Of a DNA stretch of 64,000 nt, positions 1-11,200 are shown piece after piece (the first letter of the stretch is position 1; each line of letters starts with the position of its first letter). The notes below the pieces were generated by a model. It was not told where the DNA came from, did not search any database, and worked only from the letters and a program-made list of their open reading frames with translations. Position numbers and translations under genes: made by a program. Source of the stretch: Serilophus lunatus (Eukaryota; Chordata; Aves; Passeriformes; Eurylaimidae); the NCBI GenBank assembly GCA_013399895.1, contig VXBA01000323.1, positions 186,001 to 250,000 on the forward strand. Reading direction: 5' to 3'.

Positions 1-1894
1 AGGTTCTTTAGAGAAGAGATGAAGACACAGAGGATTGCTTTCAAATCAGAGTGTTTTAAATGAAGTTTGTATTTAATTTTGCAGTCTCTCCCAGTATATC
101 TTTTTATCTCTGAACTTCTTTAGTCAGGACTTTTAAGACTGAAATTGTAAGACTGGAACACACTGAAGTACTTTGCCCTGTATTTCCAAAGAGAAGGAAT
201 TCTTTACAGTCAGTTTGTGCTAATAGATGAAAAATTCCAAGGTTTAATGCACTTGCTTTGTACTTCTAAGCAATATTGAATTTTGGACTTGCTTAGATTA
301 CATGTAGCATCGATACAGGCAATTTACAAATCACAATACCGTCTTGGTCTAAGTGTCCATTAAAATTTATCTGTATCATATAATCACTCCACACTCTGGC
401 ACAATTGGCACTTCCACTCAGGAAATGCTCAGGACTACATTAACAACACAGCTGCGTGACAACAGTCTGAAACACGTGTACAAACAGAAAGAAAATTACC
501 ACAGCACTATCCCCAATAAATTTATAAAATTCTTCTCACTAAATGTTCATAAAATTTCCAGGAATAGAGGTATGGAGGCTATGTGATAGTATCTAAGATA
601 CAAATGCATTATAAGCATGATTCAAATCAATATTATCAATCACTCTCTCCATGAATGCTATACAACCCAATTAATCCTCTTTCTTAATCATCCCCTTCCT
701 TTTTCCCTGTTAACTGGAACACAATAGCAAAAGGGACAAAACCACAAAATAAGTAATAATGATGCAGGTTACAGAACTTGGGCTAAGATTTAACATTACA
801 CTTCAATGCCAACCACAACCCTGAAACACTACTCTTACATAACCAAGAGCAATCAAAAAGCCCTTACAACAGAACTCTTGGAAAAAATCACAAAACTATA
901 ACAAACTGCTCATCGACAGTGAGGCCTGGGTTTCTAAACACATATGTAGACCAAATATCAACTTTAATACACAAAAATCAGATTAGCAGACTTTGTTTAG
1001 GAAATATCAGAGGGAGTAGTCATATACTGCTTGGTTACTATCTTTCTTATTCTTTCAGCTAAAAAGTGAAGCTTTTTAGTTACCATACATAGTTATAAAA
1101 AAAATGTGGGTTTTTTTTTCCCTACACATGGCTCAGATGCGAGGACCTCTACCATACCTGAAGCTATTCAAGAAAGCTGAAGTTTTCTACTACTACTTGT
1201 CCAACAGTCATTAAAAGCAAATCAAAAAGCACCCTTCAGCTATCTTGAAGTCCTACAGCCCCACAGCACACAACATTTGTTCTCTTCACATACTGATACT
1301 CTGCACATTCACTTAATTCCTCATGTGCTGCTTTTGGGGTCAGGAGAGAATGAAAGGGCTGAAACAGACATGACATCCAACGAGAATGTATTCGAGTGAA
1401 AAGTGTACCTTCTTACTTGTTCATGTAATCAGTGGCATGGCAAGGAAATGATGTAAAGCAAAGAACTTTCATTCTGCTGGCCTAATATTTGGGGAATGTA
1501 GGAGCTCGCCACTCATGGTGCTGTCTCAGATACATGGCAAAACTACCTCACTTCTCTTGATTCAAGGCAGTGACACAGCAATGCCCTGGCTGTACAGAGC
1601 ACACAGAGTACTGTGGTAGACACTGTCAGATGCACAGCCCCAGTCTTCTGACCCAAGGTCCTATTCACAAGTAATGCACAATGATAATCTTCATGCGTTA
1701 CCATCTGCATTTGGTCTATATATGTATTCAAGAGCATGAGAGATGATGGAGAAACTGGGTGAGAATTACCTCAGACTAATGTATTCTACTCTGTGGTATA
1801 ATGTGATACACGTTGCAATAATGACTGCAGTTTTTACAGAAGGACACAACACCTATACAAAACACACTGTATTTATACGACATGAATATATTAA

Positions 1895-1900
1895 TTTATT
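1895..1900 (-). promoter_or_regulatory. Possible polyadenylation hexamer AATAAA
   Basis: AATAAA on the gene strand, 212 bases past the exon 30 acceptor-side tail stop region. It would end a transcript that terminates in exon 30 without further splicing. Such hexamers are common by chance in AT-rich DNA, and no cleavage site can be shown. Confidence 0.2.
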
Positions 1901-1939
1901 GTTTTGCCTTACATGACTAAGTTTCTGAAAAGATCTTAC

Positions 1940-1990
1940 CTGTGGCATGGAACATCTCTTGCAAAAACTAGGCTCTCCAAGTAAAACATA
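1940..1990 (-). CDS. Candidate ATP11A tail cassette exon with CxxC
   Basis: A 51-base interval between CAG and a near-consensus donor (CACAG|GTAAGATC). In phase 0, matching exon 28, it reads YVLLGEPSFCKRCSMPQ and remains open into a further exon. The acceptor has a weak pyrimidine tract; a better one ends at 2030, but that 90-base version has stop codons in the same frame. If real, the end of the protein would lie in an exon below 1940 or outside the window. It could equally be a chance frame beside a cryptic donor or a UTR splice. Confidence 0.25.
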
Positions 1991-2111
1991 CTGATTTTGT
2001 ATCAATATTAATCAAGTTCATCAAAAACTCTGGAGGAAACAGTTGATTTGTAAATAGCACAGTTCACCAATAGAAATTAATCCAAACTGGGAACATGTAC
2101 AGTACTGTTAC

Positions 2112-2216
2112 CTAGCTTTGATCTAATTATGACTCGGAAGCTGAAATATTTCCGTCAAGAAGTGGCCCATCGTTGTTCATCAGTGCATTTAGGGTTGCTT
2201 TATGTCTCATACTCTT
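2112..2216 (-). CDS. ATP11A: ATP11A candidate exon 30, alternative 29-residue tail
   Basis: If exon 29 is skipped, exon 28 can join an acceptor with a strong pyrimidine tract (CTGTTTTTCCTCATCCTTGCAG). The exon reads in frame KSMRHKATLNALMNN, then DGPLLDGNISASES and TAA at 2127-2129. A possible donor CTAG|GTAACA follows the stop; otherwise the exon runs on as 3' UTR. I do not recognise the tail from human ATP11A. The end at 2112 is the candidate donor and is uncertain. The acceptor and phase are seen in the sequence; the use is inferred. Confidence 0.55.
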
Positions 2217-5200
2217 CTGCAAGGATGAGGAAAAACAGTGAGACTCTTGCTGAATACAAGAGGGAAATGTGAATGTGTTGTACCATTTGGTACAAATGTA
2301 AGTAAAGTCCTGTAGAAAGTGATGAATTTTCTGACAGATTTAAAAAGGAAAGGTTATCCAGGTTTACAAGGTTTCTATTTCTGGATCCTGAGGTTAATCC
2401 TTTGAGCTACTCTGAGGATGTTCTGAATTCAATTTCAAACTCTGTTTAAAATACTTAATTACTCTTTAAAGCACTAAATTGACTAAGTACTGTGGGCCGT
2501 ATGTACTGCCCCTCTGACAATAACCTGTACTGGAGAGGTCCCTGTGATACGACGAGGCCAAATCTATTCTGAATTAAGGAATTTCTGCTTCACTGTTCCC
2601 CAGAACAACTGGCTTGTTGACTGGAGTGCCACACACTGAGGTGACAGGGCTGATGCTAGAGAAAGCTGACTTACAGCTTAGTCATTACACTGTGGGAAGA
2701 GAGGGCCAGGGAGTTGCCAAGGAAACTTCTTGCACAGAATTCATATATGGCAACACCAAGATCCATTGCTTTGTTTTCCACAGAGGAGGAACCCGACACC
2801 TGACAAAGGCAGCAGTTTTCTGGTGACCAGTTTTCTAAGCACACTCTGCAGCTGTTCAACAACAGCTAAGCTCACTGAGGAAGAAGAATGGCGTGTCTCT
2901 ACAGAGACTTCCTCAGGCAAAAGCACCACTTTGGGTTTCTCCAGGTGCAGCAAAAGGTAGAGATCTCATAATGTGGCTGATGGGCCAAGTGAAAGCAAAG
3001 TAAAAAATCGTTGATCAAAAACAAAGAAGAAAAGTATTTCTTAAGAGAAGATGGAAGCACAGAAGTTATTTACAGGCTTGGGAACTAAACACCTGGTATT
3101 TCAGCGACAAAATACTTGGGATTGCTGAAACACCGTCGGTCGAAGAAGTGACAATTATAAAAATGGAAATAGGGTAATTTAAAGTGAAATTACACTTTCC
3201 TTAAGAAACAGGCTGAGCTCCTGCTATTAATGAAAGAAAAAAGGAAAAAGAAAATATAATCAATATAGATTGTATACACTAAAAAATACCCTACTGCTTT
3301 TCAAAAGAAAAAGCTGAAAGAAACCTCACAGATGCGCAATCACCAGTTAAAGCACAAAATTCAGCTTGTTTCATTGAGCCAGAGCCACACAGACTACAAG
3401 TATAAGAAAGAAGCAGAATTTGACCAAAATTACCAAAAGTCAACAGATTCCTCCAAAGCTTTTGCAGAATTAATGTTTTAGCCCAAGACAGACAACAGTT
3501 CACATGTGTGTGTATATATATATATCAATATACATGCACATATATGTAAGTCCACTTGTATGTACATATATGTATGTGTAGACACATACATGTATGTCTT
3601 TAGGTGTGTATATCTATCTATCAATCACTTAAAAGCTCTCTCAGAAAAACATAGAACCATATCTGGAATGTTTAAGAACATATGAATGTCAATGATGGTA
3701 AACCATTGCTCACCACACACTGGAGTGACCCTCAAACAGCTAAAAAATTTAGAAGCATAAGAATTGTTTCAAAGGCTTTAATGCATTCTTATTGCCTAAT
3801 TTAAAGAACTAATTTAGTAACCTTGGAGGCAGTTGCTAGTCTTATGTTAATCTTTTCAATTGTTCCCGAAGCTCTTTTTTTTCACAAAGACAGCAATATA
3901 ACTTACAGGAATGCTATAAAATTAAAACTGTTTATAAGCTCAGTTCAAATCAATCCTAAGGCCAATTAAAAGCCAATTTTAGCCAGAATTTTCAATAGTG
4001 AAAAAACCCGTTTTTTTTCTCTGTGACTTACATTATTACAGTAAATTTTATTGACTATGTATTTTTTAAGGGGGAAAAAGAAGGAAATATGGTTTTTTAT
4101 CTTAACCATATAGGAAATAAAGATAAAAAATCTACAATGGAAACCGACTGTCTCCTAGTATTCAGTAAAAAAACAATTTTCTTGCAGATCACATTTCTTC
4201 TACTTTAATTTTATATTAAATAATGTCACATACTTCTGGGTCTTGAGCTGCTTTCTTTTTAGAAAGAACACAGAATTTCATAAAAGGGAACATAAGGAAA
4301 ATTCAGTTTCAATTGCATTCTGGGAAAGAACCTTGTAATAAAAAGTTGCATTTTCTTCTATAACGGCAGAGAAGATATATCAATATATTCCAAAGATTGC
4401 TTAAATGGTTTCCAGTGCCATATTTTCTGTATTATTGTAGTAATATCAGCTTAATCAGAATTATCACTTCTTTGTGTGGCAACTACTCCATTTATTTGGA
4501 TACAATGGAAATACGACATGCATTCACATACAGACAGACCAATAATAAATGGGGACATAAAACCCCTGGATTCTTGACACAGAAGCATTCTGTATAATGT
4601 AGTAACAACAGCAACAAAAAATGATAGTGCCAGTGATGGACTGAGACAACAATTCTTAAAATCTTTGGGATGAACAGAAGAAGGAAAAAACTATACCGAA
4701 AAGTAGTCATCAAAATATAGTAGAGATGAATCACAAATGGAGATAATGAGTAAGTAACTTCTGACAATAAACTTTTCATGGTCCTTTGAATGAAATGGCC
4801 AAGCATGCAGAAAGGCAGAAAAAAGTCACCTTTTGTTCCATTAGAAACTTAGACTGCTTGAAGTCTGAGAAAGCATAAAGATGGTGGACTGCTCAACAGA
4901 AAGGCACTGATGTTTACTCTGATTTCCCCAGAAGATGTAGGAAGCAACCGTGCACATCATTTATGTTTAAAGCAAAGTAGTAGTTATTTAGGCAAAGTGG
5001 ATTGGAAGACAGGAAGAAACAAAAAGAGGGAAGAAGAAACACAAGGGATATAACTGGTTAAAAGTCACAGATTTTCTACTAAATATTAAAAAATGAATAT
5101 TGCAAGTGTTGAGTCCAAAGTTTGCTTTACAATTGATTCATTTTCCAGCGCTAATACTCGGTGTCTTTAAGAAATGCTGCAACACCTTTGTTAGGGGCTT

Positions 5201-8200
5201 TTATTCACTAGCCTGTTTCTTTGCCTTAACCCATGCTCATTCTCTCTCCTTATACTTTTAAATTAAACATGCAGAACCTACACTGAGATTAACTTCTTCC
5301 ACAAGTAGCACATATGGCAAAGATCATGCATCAAAGATCTCAAAATGAAAAAACATTGAATACTGATCTGCCTGGAAATGCTTTTCTGCTATTCTTTATT
5401 CATTCCTGTCTTCCTGAAGTGAGGCATTATTATACCTGTACATTTCAGGAATACAAAACAACGGCAAGGGGTTTTAACTTTACTAAAGAGAAATTTTATT
5501 TCTCTTGGCAGTAAAGGTCCTTTATTCCTTTCCTCTTGATGCAAAATACCTTCTCAAATAAACATCAAAATGCTACATAATTCCTACAGTTGCCAGCAAC
5601 TCATTATTTTAATCTACCAATGGCAGCTGATGGGTTGAAAAGGCCATGGGCAGTAACATTAAGGTTCAACACCTCTAACGTCCTTCTAACATACATACAT
5701 TCCAATATGTTTAATATATAAAATTTTACTGGGGTTAAAATACAGGTAACATTTTCTATTGAGGTTTGTTCGATGTCCCCAGAATAGCACCATGCTTCTT
5801 ACAGAAGCTGGCTTCCCCTCCAGTCTCAGCAGAGCAGGCCTGTATTTACACAGTGGTTATTCCTTTTTGACTGATCAGATGAAAGGAGACAATAGGCTTT
5901 AAAATCTTCTTCCCATTGGCACAGCAAGGCATGTTTGTTTAGAAATAATGGATCAGAACATGTAAAATGTAAGTTGAAATATAATAGGAAAAAATTATTA
6001 ATAGGATATGAGTACGTTTCAATGCATGTGTTTTTGGAAAAGGTAGCAGTATATTATCATATGTAATTCTTTTCTATCTACCCTCACAGAGATCCCAATC
6101 CCCTAACCCTTCTTATCTCCTTAAATCAGAAATCATGTTGAGCCATGTACCTGTCTCCCACCATCCTCATCAGCTTATTTCCCTGTGGAGGCACAAGGAT
6201 TCAGGTTAATACCATCATGTAAATAACAGGCACGTCTTTCACCGTACTGCTCAGACTCCACAGATGGGGAACCCCTGTTCTAATCTTTTCTGACCATGAA
6301 AGACAACTAACTACAAGAGACTTGTGATACAAAAAACCCTAATTTCACAATGGAAAATATTTTTTACCTGGATTCTTTCTGTTGCTGTAGGCCACAACTC
6401 TCTGCATAAGACCTTCTTCAAAACATCTGGAAGAAGGCTGACAGTTATGAGCAGAATTATACCCAGCCACGCAGGACCACTAGACAGCATTTGCATGAAC
6501 ACGTAATACATCCTCTGATAATTGAGAAAAGGCCTGGTAGGAAAAAAGATTAAATAAGTATCACACTTCAATACACAAAAGAAAGACTGACAATGTTAAA
6601 TATAAAAATTATGACAGTGATGAAATGCTTCAGGTTCAACTTCCTGGTTTGTGGGAGTTCATCCATCCCAGTTTTCTCAAAAGGAGACATAAATATGCAC
6701 CAACTGGAGGTAACTACTTTCCTCACGTCTTCCAGGAAATACCATGCTCTCCTCCCTGAACAGTGTCTCTCCTTTTCAAAGATAAATTAAGTTACATTCT
6801 TATCTTGCCCCAGCTATTTTCCACCTTTTTTCTCAGTGTCACATCCACCACTTACTTCTCTTTCCTAAGGCACACTTGTTTTTATGTATCCTCAGAGTAA
6901 GTTCGTTAACCACATCTATTTTCATACCTCTCAGGCTCCCCTAAGCATCTTGGATGGTTTCATGTTATGCTCCCTAACCTAGTCACCTCATTGTTATCTA
7001 ACCACACTTTCAATACCTTCATTTCCATATCTCCCTGTATCCCACAGCAGCTGGATAAAATGCCACCATTATATGATACTGAGAACCAGAGGCCATGAAT
7101 ACTGACAGCAAAAATCAAAGGACAGTTCGCAATAATGCAGTGCAAAGCCCTAGCAGTAGGGCACTTTCCTAGTAGCTTCCAAAAGTTGATAGCTAAAATA
7201 CAAGCTAAAATACAGTGTTGCATGTACATAGTCACATCTCTAATACACAGCAAGGCTGGCTGGGAAACATTATCAGGGAAAATATCGCTTCTGGAAATTG
7301 TTTTCCTCTTGATGCTGAAGAAACTGAGATCTGATCTCACTAGGAAAAAAAAGAGGCAGCTGGATAACCAAGGAAGTGACACGAAGTTGCAAAAGACATT
7401 CATTTGCAAAATACACACTGAAATACAAATCTTTTCTCCAAATTACATGGTATCATAATCACCATTGTAACACCTAGTCTTTTGCCTTCTCTCAGGTCCC
7501 TCAAAACGTTATACTTACGTATACAAAGTAGAACAGCTCCAGCAGAAGAAGTTAGAAAAGATGCCTTTGCAACTTGACGCTCTACAGGTGCAACATGCAA
7601 TTTCAAGTCCCTGATGACAACCAGGCACAGTAAGGAATTAAACCTGCTTCAACTTGATTTCCTTCCCAAAAATTTTCAGTTTCAAGTACACAAAATTTTT
7701 AATAGAAAAAAACCCCAATGCTTTAGATCAGCTATGTACAAGAGTTAGACTAATCCCTAAAGAGCTTCTTACCAACAGGAATAAATTGGTGCTCAGGCAC
7801 CTACAGTAAATCACTTTAAGTAAGGAGGCAAACAGTGAGCTCAAACACAGGATTCCAAGCCATCCCATCACTTCAGTGTAAGCTTCACTCCTTGCCTGTA
7901 GTTTTGACTGCTATGGCCAGCTCCTTCCAAGACAAGCCCAGCAAGTAGGTGGCAAGCCACCAGCTGCATAGACAGGACATTTTGTCTCAGATAAGCAGCC
8001 TCAGATCCTTGAACCAACCCTTGGACTGCTTTTGCCTGACTCTATTGAGATAAACCTCAGTGGCAGTCTAAGGTCTGATATTCTTATATTCTTCTTCAAA
8101 AAGATTTTAGCAGACATTTAGTGAAAGAAGAGCCCTCTCCAATTAGCATTGATGATGTGTTTAAAGAAAGTTCTGCAATGCATAAAGGCTTAATTTAATT

Positions 8201-11200
8201 CTGTTTGGGACAAAAAGGTGAAGTATAACAACTTTATGTTTCTGAAGCAACTTTTGCAATGGAATTTTTATTAGGCTCCATACCAAATAATTCCTCCCCA
8301 GAGCAGAGAAAAGATAATGTAGAATACCAGTGATCCCCAGATCACAAAATGATTTATCCACGTCCAATAGTGGGTATCTAGTGCAAGCTGAAAAAAAAAA
8401 ACAAAAGAATTCATATGGCATTATTACTATTGAGAAGCAACAGAATATTCAGAAAGAGATAAAATAAAATTATACTATTTGAAAATATGGAAGAATTCTA
8501 CACAGAATTAGCTAAAAACATTATTCAATTTTGAGCACAGTTAAGAAGGCACAGATAGCAAAATCTGTATTTAAACTAATACAAAAAAGCATGGTCATAG
8601 AAAAAACCCAATATAAGTAAGCAGCAATTGGAAAACAAGTTCTAATAATGTTTCAATGGATAAAACACAGCACACTTTACCTTCAATGTAACTGTGAATA
8701 CAAGCACAGTAAACACCAGTGTTCCAAAGGTCCAATTTCCAAACATCTGTAAAAAATGGTCCACAGTAGTTATAGGCAACATATTCCACTACTTTACAAA
8801 TTGTTCAGAATAAGCACCTTAAAGCTATGTATTGCTTTGTACCGCGAACTGACACCCAAGCAAAAACACTGAATTCCTATATGATCTACCCAGTGCAAAG
8901 TGTTTTGATTTCTTGCCCTTGTGTGTACACACCTCAGATTTCACACAGTCAGAAAAAGACCATAGCCAATGCCCTCAGCCTGAAGTTCACAGGTACCTTT
9001 CTTAATAAAAATCAAGTTTAGTACAGTTAAAAAAGAAATTACTGAAATATACAAATGAACTGCAGTAATTTCATCAATCTTCTTTGGATATCAACTTTCC
9101 TCTCATCTCCCTTCTCTGCTGTCCTTGGCATCCAATAATTTCTTGGAGATTGAACGGCTTGTTACACGGATGAGTAATGAGTATAAAAAAATGTGATCAA
9201 CATCTAAGTGCATAAATGTCTAGATACACTTATTAAAGCACTTTTAAATTGTCTTTTGATTTTCTTTCCACTTGCATAACAAAATAAAACACTTTAGCTT
9301 TTCAGGTAGGCAGAAATCATCATTAATGCTGATGGAGGGAAGAACTGGTCACAGAGGACTGCAGTAGCTATAGGATAGCTAGGTTCAGGATCCAGACAAA
9401 TGCTTGGAAAGTAAGTAACAGTTAGGACACTGTATTTTAGAAGACACTTTCTTTCGTGCAAAGTATTGCACATGAAAGAGGAGTGCCCAACAGATCTGAA
9501 TTATTTTGAAAGGGAACTGCTGACATCTCATTAACTCCCTTCTGCAGGAAGAAGTGGAATTTCAGCAGAAGACCCATTTGGCCAAGTAGGATGCTTCTTA
9601 ATAACAAAAAGGCAAAATGGGAGCATACAAGAGATAACAATACAGGCAGCCAGCAAACAGGTAGCATAAAAACTTTACTTGGGTACAGAGGAAAAAAACA
9701 CAGACAAAGCTCAGCTCTACCTAGGATTAGTAAGGGATGTTGAAGGTGACAAAAAGGATATTTACAGATATCCTTGTTTCGAAGGGAAAACAGAAGTCCA
9801 CTGATGGAGTGGTAAGAATCTTGTCGAAGGGGCCACAGAAAATGCTGAATTATTCCATCAGTATTCACATGCAAAATCTTGGGGAGGAAAGGAGCAGCTA
9901 ATGGTGTAGGAGCAACAGGAGTTGTTAAGGAGAGAAAGCAGCAAATGCAAAGTATCTTGAATTTAGCAAGGTATTTGACACTTGGACAATAAGGAAGCAG
10001 GGGCTGGGCAAATAGACTACAACTAATAGAGCTGAAAATTGACTGAATCACTGACTCAAGAGTCCTTGAGTTGGCTGCTGGTAATCAGTGAACCACACTA
10101 GGAAAAGATACTGGGACAGATATTATAGAATATCCCTGTCAGTAGCCTGGATGGTGACAAAGGGAACATCATAACCAAACTACCAGGTGATACAAAATTA
10201 GAGAACAGCTGACATAGTGAGTAATAGAGTTTCAATCCAGAGAGACCTCTGCTTATTTGAGAAGCAGGCTAACAGATATCTTAACAAATTAAGTAAGGGC
10301 AATTACAAAGTTGTACACGCATGGAGGAGTAGTGTCATATATTGGAATTGACTGGCCAAGCAATGGTCCTGCTGACAAGGAAACTGCAGTGTGGTTACAT
10401 GGACTTCAGGCTCAATATAAGTATACATAAGGGACACCACAAACTGAGCTGTACTGGGAGGAACATGGCCACTAAAGAAAGGTTATTACTCTCATCTACT
10501 CAGCTAAATCAAGGTTGAACTTGGAACACCGTAGTCAGTTTTGGGCCCCTCAGTTCAGGAGCAATTTGAAAAAAATTGGAAGGGATCAGGTGGCAGGCAC
10601 CCAAGACAGTTAGCAGCCTATGGCTCTTCTGCAGAGAGGTTAAAGGACTTAATTTAGGCTGGTGGAGTGATGTTTAAGTAACAGTCTAGCAGCTGCCCAC
10701 AAGCATCTGAAGAACTATAAAGATCAAGAACTGGAGCAGGCCTCTCTCTTAAGCAATGAGAATTGTTCTGCTAAGGTATTGTACGAAACTTTCTCATCAT
10801 GAAGGCAGAGAAACAGTGGAATAGGTTGCCCAGGAAGTCTATGGTATTTTCATCCTCAGGGATATCCAAAACTTGAAAAAGACTAGGCAAAGCCTTCAGC
10901 AACTAGATTTTAATAAGTCCTGCATAAAGCAGGGATTTCAACTGGATCACATCCCACCTAAATTTTTCTGTACAAGTTTCCCAATATTACATCACAAGGG
11001 ATCTACATGGGCAAGTGACCACACAAGTGTGTTGCTGGGTGAAAAACTCGGAATGGAGACCACAGCCAGCCACAAGATAGAACTCTGTAGGAAACTAGGC
11101 TGAGAATGTAATCAACTAAGAATGGAAAATAAATTTTAAAATAAACATATAACTGGCTGAAAATTCATTATTCTGAGTAATCATTTCACTATTTTAATAT

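Larger units (their letters stand above)
1..2111. other. 3' side of ATP11A: UTR, further tail exons or flank
   Basis: AT-rich sequence with no recognised repeat and no long open frame resembling a known protein. It lies downstream of the last identified ATP11A exons and could hold 3' UTR or the long C-terminal isoform exon known in mammals, which I searched for by eye without success. The only structured items are the cassette candidate at 1940-1990 and the hexamer at 1895-1900. Confidence 0.5.

Noticed and set aside
1940..1990. A zinc-binding or DHHC domain from the FCKRC motif
   Set aside because: Only one CxxC is present in 17 residues. That is too little to name a domain, so it is reported only as a cassette candidate.
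1..2111. Long mammalian-type ATP11A C-terminal exon
   Set aside because: I looked on the minus strand for sequence resembling the longer human tail and found no convincing match.
6960..7418. 152-residue minus-strand open frame in intron 27
   Set aside because: No similarity to any family I recognise. It lies between two well-defined exons whose phases join directly.
9437..10051. 204-residue open frame on the minus strand
   Set aside because: It lies largely antisense to the CR1-like relic and resembles no protein family.
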